Assembly (NCBI GenBank): GCA_048262655.1
Contig: JBLXEY010000004.1
Location: 310,001-374,000, forward strand
DNA length: 64,000 bases
From: JABMNT01 sp048262655
GTDB lineage: Bacteria > Pseudomonadota > Alphaproteobacteria > Rhodospirillales > Casp-alpha2
Direction of reading: 5' to 3'
The position numbers and the translations under genes were made by a program. Of the stretch, positions 7,856 through 15,896 are shown one piece after another. Position 1 is the stretch's first letter. Every line of letters begins with the position of its first letter. The notes beneath the pieces are model-generated. The model had not been told where the DNA came from. It made no database searches and worked only from the letters and a program-made list of their open reading frames with translations.

Positions 7856-8467
7856 ATGATTGATTTGTACGCGTGGGCGACGCCAAACAGCCGTAAGGTC
7901 ACAATCATGCTCGAAGAAACGGGCCTGGATTATATCCTGCACCCGGTTCGTATTCGCGAAGGCGAGCAGCATAAACCTGATTTTTTAGAGATAAACCCGA
8001 ACAACAAGATACCCGCTCTCGTCGACCATGAAACGGGTGTCCAAACGTTTGAATCCGGGGCTATTCTGATCTATCTGGCGGAAAAAACGGGTTCATTGCT
8101 GCCTGTGGCCGGACAAGCCCGCGCGAGCGTTCTGCATTGGTTGATGTGGCAAATGAGTGGTTTCGGGCCGATGCTTGGGAAAGTGGAACATTTTTCGAAA
8201 TTTAATTCCGGCGAAAGCCCTTTTGCGGAAAAGCACTTCCATGATGAAGCGCTCAGATTATATCAGGTGCTGGAAACCCGCCTGAGCGAAGCCCCTTATC
8301 TGGGCGGAGATGATTATTCAATCGCCGATATTGCGACTTGGCCGTGGGTTGGGGGCGCGGACTGGCAAGGGGTCGACTTGACAAACTATCGCGCGATCAC
8401 GCGTTGGTTTAAGACGGTTGGCGCGCGCGATGCGGTAAAGCGGGGTTGCGCTGCGGTGGTTTTTTGA
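7856..8467 (+). CDS. Glutathione S-transferase family protein, second of a tandem pair
   Basis: A 203-residue paralogue of the upstream GST, sharing the layout: LYAWATPNSRKVTIMLEE at the start, NNKIPALVD with the cis-Pro, the ESGAILIYLAEKTG motif near 65, and YSIADIATWPW in the C-terminal domain. It lacks the last 10 or so residues of its neighbour. The ribosome site before its ATG is weak (CGGGAC at a distance). Only 18 bases separate the intervening terminator from the start codon, leaving little room for a promoter, so expression may depend on read-through. Confidence 0.92.
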   Translation: MIDLYAWATPNSRKVTIMLEETGLDYILHPVRIREGEQHKPDFLEINPNNKIPALVDHETGVQTFESGAILIYLAEKTGSLLPVAGQARASVLHWLMWQMSGFGPMLGKVEHFSKFNSGESPFAEKHFHDEALRLYQVLETRLSEAPYLGGDDYSIADIATWPWVGGADWQGVDLTNYRAITRWFKTVGARDAVKRGCAAVVF

Positions 8468-8481
8468 TCCGTGGTATGATG

Positions 8482-8524
8482 CCGATCCGGGCCCCGTTGT
8501 TTTGGGCGCCGGGATCGGTGCTTT
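8482..8524 (+). terminator. Probable terminator after the second GST gene
   Basis: CCGATCC (8482–8488) pairs with GGATCGG (8512–8518), with further imperfect GC pairing inside, and is followed by a short T-run (CTTTTG). It sits between the ends of two convergent genes and could serve either, better on the plus strand. Confidence 0.5.
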
Positions 8525-8541
8525 TGTTCGCCAAAGATTCG

Positions 8542-8829
8542 TTATGGCTGGCTGTACGCAACGAGGTTCATATCAGCAGCAGAATCCCTAAGCGGTATCA
8601 ACGCCTGATATTCGGGTGAGTTGAACCAGGAATTAAGTGCGTCCATATCCGGAAAACGGGCAATAGCTGAAATTTGGTGCGACCCGGTTCCATTTAGCAC
8701 GCTTTCCGTTTGTCCCCGGATCACCAATTCACCCCCGTGTGCGGCAATGGTGGGTCCGGCCCCGGCGCCATATTCTTTGAAAAGGTCTGGGTCTTTGATG
8801 GTTGCAGTGGCAATAAAAAAGGCAGTCAT
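8542..8829 (-). CDS. DUF1330 domain protein
   Basis: A 95-residue dimeric alpha/beta-barrel-like protein of the DUF1330 family: the opening AFFIATATIKDPDLFKEYG and the central ARFPDMDALNSWFNSPEYQALIPLR are characteristic. Its function is not known for the family. It is divergent from the TetR-type regulator at 8953, and the space between the two holds two copies of a palindromic operator, so it is very probably the target of that repressor. This suggests a response to a small molecule rather than a housekeeping role. Confidence 0.9.
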   Translation of the reverse strand: MTAFFIATATIKDPDLFKEYGAGAGPTIAAHGGELVIRGQTESVLNGTGSHQISAIARFPDMDALNSWFNSPEYQALIPLRDSAADMNLVAYSQP

Positions 8830-8865
8830 GAGGGTTTCCTATAAAAGTTAAATTTGACCAACATC

Positions 8866-8889
8866 ATTTTGGTCATGTATGTATAAAAC
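8866..8889. promoter_or_regulatory. TetR-type operator, copy 1 (imperfect)
   Basis: A 24-base element running ATTTTG…TAAAAC that matches the second copy (8901–8924) at about 19 of 24 positions, starting exactly 35 bases before it. It lies 37 bases upstream of the DUF1330 start codon, where binding would block that gene. Confidence 0.65.
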
Positions 8890-8900
8890 ATGTTTTAATT

Positions 8901-8924
8901 ATTTTGTCCATATATGTACAAAAT
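8901..8924. promoter_or_regulatory. TetR-type operator, copy 2 (near-perfect palindrome)
   Basis: ATTTTGT…CATATATG…ACAAAAT, a 24-base palindrome with one mismatched pair, 29 bases before the regulator's chosen start codon. Together with copy 1 it fills the divergent promoter space, as expected for an autoregulating TetR repressor that also controls the opposite gene. Confidence 0.75.
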
Positions 8925-8952
8925 AATTTTATTAACGGTTGAAAGTTTCGTC

Positions 8953-9561
8953 ATGGCACGACCCTCAAAATTTAATCGCCAACAAGCTGTTGAAATCGTG
9001 ATGAATGAATTTTGGAGCAACGGCTATGGCGCAAGCTCGGTTAAAGCGCTTTCACAGAAGCTCGGAATTACGCGCTCAAGCTTTTATAATGCTTTCGGAA
9101 GCCGTGAAGATTTGTTTCTGGAAACTCTCGGTATCTATTTTGATCAATCGCCAGATAAAGTGCTGGCGCTGGCGACGCCTGAAATGCCGATTAAAGAGCT
9201 CTTAACCAAACTCTTTGCTGCCGCTTGCCGGGTGAGGGCGGCGGACCAAGAACATCGGGGGTGTCTGGTCGTTAACAGTGTTGCTGAACTCAGCAATACG
9301 GATGAAAAATTGGGGCCGGTAATGAGGAAGGCGGTTCTCGATAACCTGGCTCGTTTTGAACACCTATTGCAGTGGGCCGTGGATCGTGGCGAAATTGCGT
9401 CTGATACAGATGTTCGCGGAAAAGCGCTCGCCTTACAAAACCTGCTGATCGGCCTCAACGCCATGTGCAAGGCTGTGACCAGCGAAGCGGATCTTTGGTC
9501 GGCTGCCAAAACCACACTTTTAGGCCTTGGGCTGTACCAGCAGGGTTTTCAGGAAGAATAA
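8953..9561 (+). CDS. TetR/AcrR-family transcriptional regulator
   Basis: About 202 residues. The N-terminal helix-turn-helix is clear: EFWSNGYGASSVKALSQ followed by LGITRSSFYNAFGSRE. The C-terminal ligand-binding domain resembles the TetR_C_6/AefR-like group found in quinone or electrophile sensors and includes HRGCLVVNS. I start at ATG 8953 because family alignment begins there; an in-frame ATG at 8914 lies inside the palindromic operator and would add 13 unlikely residues. It is divergent from the DUF1330 gene and should repress both. The ligand is unknown. Confidence 0.92.
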   Translation: MARPSKFNRQQAVEIVMNEFWSNGYGASSVKALSQKLGITRSSFYNAFGSREDLFLETLGIYFDQSPDKVLALATPEMPIKELLTKLFAAACRVRAADQEHRGCLVVNSVAELSNTDEKLGPVMRKAVLDNLARFEHLLQWAVDRGEIASDTDVRGKALALQNLLIGLNAMCKAVTSEADLWSAAKTTLLGLGLYQQGFQEE

Positions 9562-9562
9562 A

Positions 9563-10195
9563 CTATCCCTTAATCCGACGCCATTCGGCGACCAGTTCGC
9601 TAGCGATTTTATGGATGTCATCGGCGGAGCGTCCAGATTTATAAAGGTTCGATCCCAAGCCGACGCCTGCTGCCCCGGCGCTGAAAAATTCGTTCATGTT
9701 CTCTGTTGTCACGCCACCGGTTGGGATGATTTGCGTGCCGCTTGGCAATACGGCACTGATGTCTTTCAAATAAGCAGCGCCCATGCGAGCTGCCGGGAAA
9801 ACCTTAATCGCTCTGGCGCCGGTCTTCATCGCAAGTAAAGCTTCCGTAGGCGTCATGCAGCCAATCACCGGGATCAGGTTGTTACGCACCGCGCCTTTGA
9901 TGACGTCGACGTCCGTGTTCGGTGTGATCACCAGTTTCGCGCCAATTCTTGCTAGCTCATCTGTCTCACTTGCTTCAAGTACCGTTCCAGCACCGACCAG
10001 CACATCATCCGCACAGTGGTTTACAAGTTGTTTGATGGAGTTGAACGGGTCCGGAGAATTAAGGGTCACTTCCAAAATCGTAAATCCGGCACTGGTCAGG
10101 GCATCGGCGACCGGGATCGCTTCGTCAGGCGTTATGCCACGCAATACAGCAACGAGGGGCATCGCCTCGACGGCGGCGTCAAAAATATCGGTCAT
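9563..10195 (-). CDS. dgoA: 2-dehydro-3-deoxy-6-phosphogalactonate aldolase (KDPGal/KDPG aldolase family)
   Basis: Cleaves the phosphorylated 2-keto-3-deoxy sugar acid to pyruvate and glyceraldehyde 3-phosphate. At 210 residues it has the family's usual length. MPLVAVLRGI at 12–21, GAGTVLEA with the catalytic Glu region, ITPNTD and the Schiff-base Lys in AIKVFPA are visible, ending with PTGGV and the phosphate loop. The PLVAVLRGI opening favours the galactonate-type (DgoA) over Eda, but the distinction is not firm. It is divergent from a PfkB-type 2-keto-3-deoxygluconate kinase at 10306; together they perform phosphorylation and cleavage of a 2-keto-3-deoxy acid. It ends one base from the TetR gene, tail to tail. 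Confidence 0.92.
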   Translation of the reverse strand: MTDIFDAAVEAMPLVAVLRGITPDEAIPVADALTSAGFTILEVTLNSPDPFNSIKQLVNHCADDVLVGAGTVLEASETDELARIGAKLVITPNTDVDVIKGAVRNNLIPVIGCMTPTEALLAMKTGARAIKVFPAARMGAAYLKDISAVLPSGTQIIPTGGVTTENMNEFFSAGAAGVGLGSNLYKSGRSADDIHKIASELVAEWRRIKG

Positions 10196-10305
10196 TCTCT
10201 ACAGGCTCCTGATAGGTATGGATTTTAATCTGATAAAGTAATGTTTTATTGAACCAGCGGCTCAACTCGGCTACCTCAGACGCGCAACGCAAAGTCAAAG
10301 GCAGC

Positions 10306-11223
10306 ATGGCTATGGATATTATAAGTCTCGGCGAGGCAATGGTCGAGTTTAATCAAGGTAAAACTGAAAATGCCTACGCGGCAGGATTTGGTGGAGATAC
10401 ATCAAATTGTGCTGTCGCCGCGGCCCGGCAGGGCGCTCAGGTCGGCTATATTTCTGCCGTTGGCGCAGATTCCTTTGGCGATCTTTTGCTTGGCATGTGG
10501 AAAGAAGAGGGGGTCGATATTTCGACGGTCCCTCGAATCGTCGGTGTCCCGACAGGTATTTATTTTGTTACTCATACACAAGCCGGTCATCATTTCACCT
10601 ACTATCGCAAGGGTTCTGCCGCCAGTCAGATGCGGCCTGCAGATATACCGGTCGATGCCATTTGCGATGCCAAGATTTTACATATATCGGCGATCAGCCA
10701 GGCGATCAGCGAAAGCGCCTGTGATGCCGTTTTCGCAGCCATTAAGGCGGCCAAAGAAGCGGGCGTTCTTGTATCCTATGATACGAACCTGAGGCTATCG
10801 CTTTGGCCTTTGGACCGGGCAACGGCGATTATTCAGCAGACAGCAACCTTAAGCGATATCATTTTGCCCGGTCTTGATGATGCGATTGCCCTGACGGGTA
10901 TTGAAGACCCGGATAAAATTGTCGATCTCTATTTATCGTTGGGTGTTGGTACGGTTGCCCTGACTTTGGGGGAGAAGGGGGCCATTGTTGCGACGGCAAC
11001 CGAGCGCCATCATTTGGCTCCCCATGCGGTTGAATGTCTGGATGCGACCGGTGCGGGTGATACGTTTGATGGGGCTTTCTTGTCACGTATCGCCGCCGGG
11101 GACAGTCCGTTGGATGCCGGACGCTATGCCAATGCGGCTGCTGCGTTATCGACAACCGGTTATGGCGCCATCGCGCCGATCCCGAACCAACAGGATGTCA
11201 GGGCCTTTATGGCTCAATCCTGA
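10306..11223 (+). CDS. kdgK: 2-keto-3-deoxygluconate kinase, PfkB/ribokinase family
   Basis: Phosphorylates 2-keto-3-deoxy-gluconate or -galactonate with ATP. About 305 residues. The N-terminal ribokinase motif (AAGFGGDTSNCAVAAARQGA), the substrate-specific YYRKGSAAS segment typical of KdgK, and the C-terminal PfkB signature DATGAGDTFDGAFL with its catalytic Asp are present. The longer frame opens at a TTG at 10249, but alignment and an AAAGG-like site support ATG 10306 or 10312. It is paired with the divergent KDPGal aldolase, completing a short sugar-acid route. The upstream dehydratase and transporter are not in this window. Confidence 0.9.
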   Translation: MAMDIISLGEAMVEFNQGKTENAYAAGFGGDTSNCAVAAARQGAQVGYISAVGADSFGDLLLGMWKEEGVDISTVPRIVGVPTGIYFVTHTQAGHHFTYYRKGSAASQMRPADIPVDAICDAKILHISAISQAISESACDAVFAAIKAAKEAGVLVSYDTNLRLSLWPLDRATAIIQQTATLSDIILPGLDDAIALTGIEDPDKIVDLYLSLGVGTVALTLGEKGAIVATATERHHLAPHAVECLDATGAGDTFDGAFLSRIAAGDSPLDAGRYANAAAALSTTGYGAIAPIPNQQDVRAFMAQS

Positions 11224-11263
11224 ATGATCTTTTTGAATACGCTTAAGAGCAGAGGCTGAGCCG

Positions 11264-13129
11264 TTGTTAGATTATTTCGCCACTTATTTTACACCCACAG
11301 CCACACAGATGTTGGCAACGTTTAGTGTCTTGGCCGTCTGTTTTGGTTTGGTGGTGATCGGTGCCGCTGTTGGTGGGCGGGATCGCTATCGGCCTGCGGA
11401 TATTTTATGCGGTTGGGCCGTGGTTGTTGTGGTCTTTACACTTTTCGGGATTACCACGTCCATTCCGTTTACCTATCTGGCTGTTGCATTCCTGTTTCTG
11501 GCAATGGGGTGCGCGGTGTATGTGTGGCGACGGGATGGCGAACTTCTGCCGCCCATGGCGCTGAAATTATTGGTGCTGACGGCTCCGTTATTGTTTTTGG
11601 TTTCTGCCATGACGCCGTCGCAATGGGACGAGTATTCCCACTGGCTATTGGCCGGGCGTTACCTGTTTGATTTTGACGGGTTCCCGGGGCCGGGAATGCC
11701 AAAGGGGATTATGGATTTCCCGGGCTACCCGTACGGGTCACCGCTCGTGGGATATCTTGTGAGTCGCCTTGTCGGGCATTTTGTTGAAAATACAGGTGCT
11801 ATTTTTCACATTGTTTTGTTGATTGCCATGGCAATGGCGGTCATCGATCTTATCCGCCGTGGCGCACAACTCGACGCCACAAAAAGCTGGGCATTGGCGG
11901 CACTCGGTTTTATCTCGGTGACCTTGTTCAGCACAACGTTTGTGCAGAAGGTGATCTTCACAGCTTATGCGGATTTACCAACGTCTGTGGGGCTGGCCTT
12001 CATCGGTATCCTGGGCTGGATGATCGTGGAGGCGCTGTCCAACAATGACGACAAAAAAGCAAAAATTTACGCCCTGCAACTGGGTCTCGTGCTTGCCGTG
12101 TTCATCGACGTTAAGCCTGCCAACGTCACTCTTGTTGCTTTCGCGATGGCCGGTGTTTCAATCGCTGTATTGCGCGATCCAAACACGCCGGTGTTGCGCT
12201 TTATCAAATTGCTGCCGCACATGTTAATCACCGCCATTATCGTTTTTGTCTCCTGGAAGGTCTATACATCGATTCATCTACCTTATGGCTCGATGGCGAT
12301 CCGATCTTATGATCAATGGTATTTCTCCTACCTGCCTGAAACGCTGGCGACAATTCTCAAGATCATGCTCCGTAAGGGCCCTTATTTTATAATGATGATC
12401 GGCCTGAGTATCGCTGGCCTTGTGGCACTGCTAAAATACAGGGGGCCGTTTGGTCAGTTGGCGCTCGTCGTAGCGGTCTGTTTTGTCGGCTACAATTTAT
12501 TTTTGGTGTTCAGTTATATCGCGATTTTCGGCCCTGGTTCTGGCCCCAAAGCACTTTCTTATTGGCGTTACAATCAGCATCTCGGCAATTTAGGATCAGC
12601 CTGTCTTATGTTCGGGGCCGCAATTTTGTGGCGACGTTACATTGCAGAACGCTCTCAAGCCTGGTGGCCGAAGATGGGCTGGGCTGCGATCTTCATCGTT
12701 GTCTTTGCGCCGATTTTGTTTGCGCCGAAAGTACGTTTTGATGTCCGGGCGCCGAAACAGTTTGTTAAAGAAATTGGGCTTGAGATGCGCGCGTTGATGC
12801 CAAAGGGCTCGCGGCTTTATATGATTGATCCTTTGTCTGTTGGCTTTTATGCAAAGTTGATGCGCTATCAAATTTATGGCGTTGGTAGCTACGCAGGGGA
12901 AGTCAAAGTCACTTCTGATATTACGGCGGAACGCTTGCAGAAAAGTCTGGTCGAAACAAAGGCAACTCATGCTTGGGTCCATACGCAAAACAGGGAAGTC
13001 CTGGATGGTTTGGGCGTCGATTTAAAAGAGCGCTCTGCACACTTTCTGGAAAAGCAGGGTGACGGATGGCGCTTGATAAAGTCGTGGCCTTATCCCGGGT
13101 ATAACCAACCCCAAGACATTCCGGATTAA
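11264..13129 (+). CDS. Polytopic membrane protein, GT-C glycosyltransferase-like
   Basis: A 621-residue protein with roughly 11–12 membrane segments and a C-terminal soluble part of about 120 residues. The first large loop contains QWDEYSHWLLAGRYL, an acidic motif in the place where GT-C enzymes keep their catalytic acid residues, and later a YWRYNQHLGN loop. I infer a lipid-linked sugar transferase, perhaps for a surface polysaccharide, but no specific family was recognised. The start is a TTG with AGAGG 8 bases before; ATG 11309 is an alternative. It follows the KDG kinase by 40 bases in the same direction and may be co-transcribed, which could be incidental. Confidence 0.6.
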   Translation: MLDYFATYFTPTATQMLATFSVLAVCFGLVVIGAAVGGRDRYRPADILCGWAVVVVVFTLFGITTSIPFTYLAVAFLFLAMGCAVYVWRRDGELLPPMALKLLVLTAPLLFLVSAMTPSQWDEYSHWLLAGRYLFDFDGFPGPGMPKGIMDFPGYPYGSPLVGYLVSRLVGHFVENTGAIFHIVLLIAMAMAVIDLIRRGAQLDATKSWALAALGFISVTLFSTTFVQKVIFTAYADLPTSVGLAFIGILGWMIVEALSNNDDKKAKIYALQLGLVLAVFIDVKPANVTLVAFAMAGVSIAVLRDPNTPVLRFIKLLPHMLITAIIVFVSWKVYTSIHLPYGSMAIRSYDQWYFSYLPETLATILKIMLRKGPYFIMMIGLSIAGLVALLKYRGPFGQLALVVAVCFVGYNLFLVFSYIAIFGPGSGPKALSYWRYNQHLGNLGSACLMFGAAILWRRYIAERSQAWWPKMGWAAIFIVVFAPILFAPKVRFDVRAPKQFVKEIGLEMRALMPKGSRLYMIDPLSVGFYAKLMRYQIYGVGSYAGEVKVTSDITAERLQKSLVETKATHAWVHTQNREVLDGLGVDLKERSAHFLEKQGDGWRLIKSWPYPGYNQPQDIPD

Positions 13130-13159
13130 AGAAAGCCAAGCATGACCAAGCGCGTTGCC

Positions 13160-13597
13160 TTAGGCCGCAATTACGCGCTCTTGTAAATAATCCAGGCAGG
13201 CACCCCATCCCCCTTCGTGGGCGGATCGGGCTTCTTCTGTACTGAACAGATTATGAGTTAGCGTCAACTCGGTGCGGTTGGGCGACAGTTCATTGAAATC
13301 GAGGGTCACTTGGGATTCTGTTGCTGCCGGAGAGGTCCACGTGAAGGCAATCCGATTGTAACGCGTGATCTCCGTATAGGTGCCAAAAATATGAACGTCG
13401 TTATCTGTCAAATGCATGATGACAGAATAATCCCCGCCAACTGTGAAGCTGTTGGTGATTGTGCTTTCGCGGAAATTATCGCGTCGGGCAAAAAGCCAGT
13501 TGGACATCACGGATGGTTTTGACCAGGCATCAAATAGCACCCGTTTGGAGCATTTGAATTGTCGTTTTATGACCAGATCATCAACGGTTTTTGGCAT
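13160..13597 (-). CDS. SRPBCC (AHSA1-like) domain protein, ArsR partner
   Basis: A 145-residue START/Bet-v1-like small-molecule-binding protein of the AHSA1 type: the opening LVIKRQFKCSKRVLFDAWSKP and the closing HEGGWGACLDYLQE are characteristic. Its start overlaps the end of the ArsR-type regulator by 17 bases, so the two are translationally coupled. ArsR–SRPBCC pairs are common in proteobacteria and the SRPBCC partner is thought to bind a hydrophobic ligand; the actual ligand is unknown. A second SRPBCC gene lies on the opposite side of the regulator. Confidence 0.9.
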   Translation of the reverse strand: MPKTVDDLVIKRQFKCSKRVLFDAWSKPSVMSNWLFARRDNFRESTITNSFTVGGDYSVIMHLTDNDVHIFGTYTEITRYNRIAFTWTSPAATESQVTLDFNELSPNRTELTLTHNLFSTEEARSAHEGGWGACLDYLQERVIAA

Positions 13598-13934
13598 CAG
13601 TCCCTCCGGGCGCGTTTATGTTTTCAATATAGGCGTCGAGTTCATCCAGTCGACTGCTCCAGAATTTGGCGTGCATGGCGATAAATTTTGCAACGTCGTG
13701 CCAGACATCAAAATTCATGTGGCAATAAACAAAGCGACCGCGTTTGCTTTTGTATATCAGCAGGGCCGCTTCCAAAATTTTGATATTCTTGGATATTGCG
13801 CCCATCGACAGATCAAAATTGACAGCAATCTCACCAACGGATTTGGGGCCTTCAGACAGGAAGGTCAAAATAGATCGTCGCTTGCTATCACAAAGGGCAA
13901 AAAAAACAGCATCCAGGTGTTTATCATTTTCCAT
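13581..13934 (-). CDS. ArsR-family transcriptional regulator
   Basis: A 117-residue winged-helix repressor: ALCDSKRRSILTFLSEGPKS is the usual entry helix and VGEIAVNFDLSMGAISKNIKILE the recognition helix region. No metal-binding Cys pair is visible, which fits the subgroup that partners SRPBCC proteins rather than metal sensors. The ATG lies within a perfect 20-bp palindrome (13926–13945), and no ribosome site is visible before it, so the mRNA may be leaderless or poorly translated. Autoregulation through that palindrome is likely. Confidence 0.9.
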   Translation of the reverse strand: MENDKHLDAVFFALCDSKRRSILTFLSEGPKSVGEIAVNFDLSMGAISKNIKILEAALLIYKSKRGRFVYCHMNFDVWHDVAKFIAMHAKFWSSRLDELDAYIENINAPGGTDAKNR

Positions 13935-13945
13935 ATATGGAAAAT
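13926..13945. promoter_or_regulatory. Perfect 20-bp palindrome at the ArsR start codon
   Basis: ATTTTCCATA/TATGGAAAAT is a fully symmetric 20-base palindrome whose centre contains the ArsR start codon. Its size and place fit an autoregulatory ArsR operator. The 157 bases up to the divergent SRPBCC gene are very AT-rich and hold both promoters. Confidence 0.75.
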
Positions 13946-14102
13946 AACATAAATATTTTAACCGATAAATATAAATTATTTGTTTAAAAACAATATATTA
14001 TACAAATCACATAATAATGGTAATTTGGATAGTTTTTATGCACCAAATCCCTATATTTACATTCCTCAATGATCTGACACTTAACAAAAGAGGAACCTAT
14101 CC

Positions 14103-14558
14103 ATGGCGAATATCACGCATAAAATTGCAACCCCGGCCCGTGCCGACGCGTTTTTTAAAGCCGTATCGACGCTAGAGGGGCTTAAAAGCTGGTGGACGGA
14201 AGACGTCACGGGCGATGCTGAAGCCGGCGGTATCATCGCGTTCCGGTTTGGCGGTAACGGACCTGATATGAAAGTTGAAACGCTGGAAGACAATCGTGTG
14301 GTTTGGCGCTGTGTCGCTGGCCCCGAAGAATGGTTGAATACATTTATTGAATATCGCTTTGAGCCGGAGGCGGAGGGGCTGACGGCACTCTATTTTACGC
14401 ATGGCGGTTGGCAAGATGAGACCCCTTTCCATTTTCATTGTTCGATGAAGTGGGCAAGCTTTCTGTTAAGTCTAAAGCAATATGTCGAATTGGGGAGCGG
14501 ACGCCCGTTTCCACACGACATCCAGATCGTCGACGCGATCACGCAAAGGACGGCCTAG
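14103..14558 (+). CDS. SRPBCC domain protein (second copy)
   Basis: A 151-residue SRPBCC/AHSA1-like protein: ATPARADAFFKAVSTLEGLKSWW at the start, GGIIAFRFGG, and a closing FHFHCSMKWASFLLSLKQYVE helix that would cap the ligand cavity. It is divergent from the ArsR–SRPBCC operon and has a GAGGAA site 8 bases before its ATG. It is not a close copy of the 145-residue neighbour, so the pair probably bind related but different ligands under one regulator. Confidence 0.9.
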   Translation: MANITHKIATPARADAFFKAVSTLEGLKSWWTEDVTGDAEAGGIIAFRFGGNGPDMKVETLEDNRVVWRCVAGPEEWLNTFIEYRFEPEAEGLTALYFTHGGWQDETPFHFHCSMKWASFLLSLKQYVELGSGRPFPHDIQIVDAITQRTA

Positions 14559-14574
14559 GAAGGTTATACGAAAC

Positions 14575-14606
14575 CGGCATCCCCACCCTTCAAATCGGGG
14601 GTGCCG
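14575..14606 (+). terminator. GC-rich hairpin after the SRPBCC gene
   Basis: CGGCATCCCC (14575–14584) pairs with GGGGGTGCCG (14597–14606) with one T·G pair and a 12-base loop, 16 bases after the stop codon. There is no T-run, so it is a terminator only in a loose sense, or an mRNA 3'-end stabiliser. Confidence 0.4.
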
Positions 14607-14690
14607 ACGATCGCCGTTACTGCGCTTTGATAGGAGTGATCAGGCGATCGCCTAACCATTCTGACGGGGCCTCTTGAGGGCTGGGAATCT

Positions 14691-14960
14691 CTAAGAACCG
14701 GTTCGACCGGGCAAAAATTGCTTAAGCCGACGGGAAAAATGTGCAGCTAATTCGTTCGGTTCAAGATCCTGTTCCATCTTAATGATGGACGCTTTCGGTG
14801 TTACAAGGGGCAGGTTTTTCGAGGGGGTCTGGACGATGGGGGGTCTGTTTTCGCCGCTAGAACGGGCATTTTTTGGCAGCACAATCAATAGGACGTTGAG
14901 GACAACAAGTGTCCAAATCCAAAACCTAAGCGATTGAAATACTTTACTTTCCTGGTTCAC
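14691..14960 (-). CDS. Small single-pass membrane protein, unknown function
   Basis: An 89-residue protein: a short cytoplasmic head, one hydrophobic segment (FWIWTLVVLNVLLIVLP, about 13–29), then a Pro- and Ser-rich polar stretch and a basic end (AAHFSRRLKQFLPGRTGS), probably outside. I trust it as a gene because the GTG start is preceded by a good GAGGAG site 7 bases away. No family was recognised. It is isolated between the SRPBCC gene and a 333-base gap. Confidence 0.6.
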   Translation of the reverse strand: MNQESKVFQSLRFWIWTLVVLNVLLIVLPKNARSSGENRPPIVQTPSKNLPLVTPKASIIKMEQDLEPNELAAHFSRRLKQFLPGRTGS

Positions 14961-15293
14961 AACTCAACTCCTCACGGTCCCGCCTCCTGTCGGCGCAACG
15001 GTTATTTTTATTCGCAGTAGCGACAAGATTGCCTGGCGATATTTCGCCCGCATAGGCCATGCTTGCCGTGCCCAATGGAAAAACTCAAAGCAACGTCAAC
15101 AAGGGCGTCGCCCCGCGGTTTCCGGGATGCAGACGTAAGCTCTGCAAATTCTGGTCCAGAAATGCTTGCAGCCCGAAAATGCCTGAATCCCGTTCTCCGT
15201 GTTCGGGCATCCCGGCCTTGATTGTGTCTCTGGTCCTTGTATTTTTGCCTCGCTATGACAGGATCAAGACAGTCTATTGAGGGGGGGAATGGT
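14961..15293. other. 333-base gap without a recognised gene
   Basis: No frame here combines a start, a ribosome site and a family match. The stretch is not AT-rich and is longer than needed for the two divergent promoters it must hold. Possible structure includes GGGCGTCGCCCC-like and CGGGATG/CATCCCG-like complementary segments near 15105–15215. A small RNA is possible, but I could not match any known class (not 6S, RNase P RNA or tmRNA by their conserved cores). Confidence 0.3.
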
Positions 15294-15896
15294 ATGACCA
15301 GAATTGTGGTCTTTGATGTTGGGGGGGTGCTGATCAATCATGATCCTAAAAACCTGTATCGAAAATTACTTCCCGATGAAGAGGCTGTTGACGCGTTTCT
15401 GACAAATATCTGTGACCACGACTGGAACGAGCAACAGGATGCGGGCAGGTCGTTGGCTGATGCAACGGCCGAGCGAGTGGCGCTGTTCCCGGAGCATACG
15501 GAATTGATTACGGCTTATTATGATCGCTGGGAAGAAATGTTGGACGGCCCAATTCAGGGGACAGTTGATATTTTCGACGCCCTAAAAGCGGGCGGAAAAC
15601 CGGTTTACGGATTATCTAATTTTTCCGCAGAGACTTTTCAGAGGGCCCGCACCTTATTTCCTTTTCTGGACTGGTTTACAGGTCTGGTTGTTTCCGGTGA
15701 AGACGGCCTGATTAAGCCAGATCCGCAAATTTATCATCTCCTGATGTCGCGTTTCGACCTTGTGGCGGAAGATCTCATTTTTATTGATGACCGCGAAAAG
15801 AACGTGACCGCCGCAAATGAGTTGGGCATCCATGGCCTGTTGTTTGAGACGCCGGAAAGGCTGGGTGAAGACTTGCGCCGCCTTGAAGTGATTTAG
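15294..15896 (+). CDS. HAD-family hydrolase, subfamily IA (YihX-like)
   Basis: A 200-residue HAD enzyme. Motif I is FDVGGVLINHD: the nucleophile Asp is present but the usual second Asp is Gly, as in YihX-like sugar phosphatases and haloacid dehalogenase relatives. Motif II is GLSNFS, motif III the Lys of IKPDPQIY, and motif IV FIDDREKN. The longer frame opens at 15222, but the GAGGGGGGG site and family alignment point to ATG 15294. Its end overlaps the IMPase-like gene by 4 bases, tail to tail. Sugar phosphatase activity is the best guess and fits the phosphate-ester theme of this region. Confidence 0.88.
   Translation: MTRIVVFDVGGVLINHDPKNLYRKLLPDEEAVDAFLTNICDHDWNEQQDAGRSLADATAERVALFPEHTELITAYYDRWEEMLDGPIQGTVDIFDALKAGGKPVYGLSNFSAETFQRARTLFPFLDWFTGLVVSGEDGLIKPDPQIYHLLMSRFDLVAEDLIFIDDREKNVTAANELGIHGLLFETPERLGEDLRRLEVI

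Noticed and set aside
14961..15293. 6S RNA, tmRNA or RNase P RNA in the large gap
   Set aside because: None of the conserved cores of these RNAs could be found on either strand.
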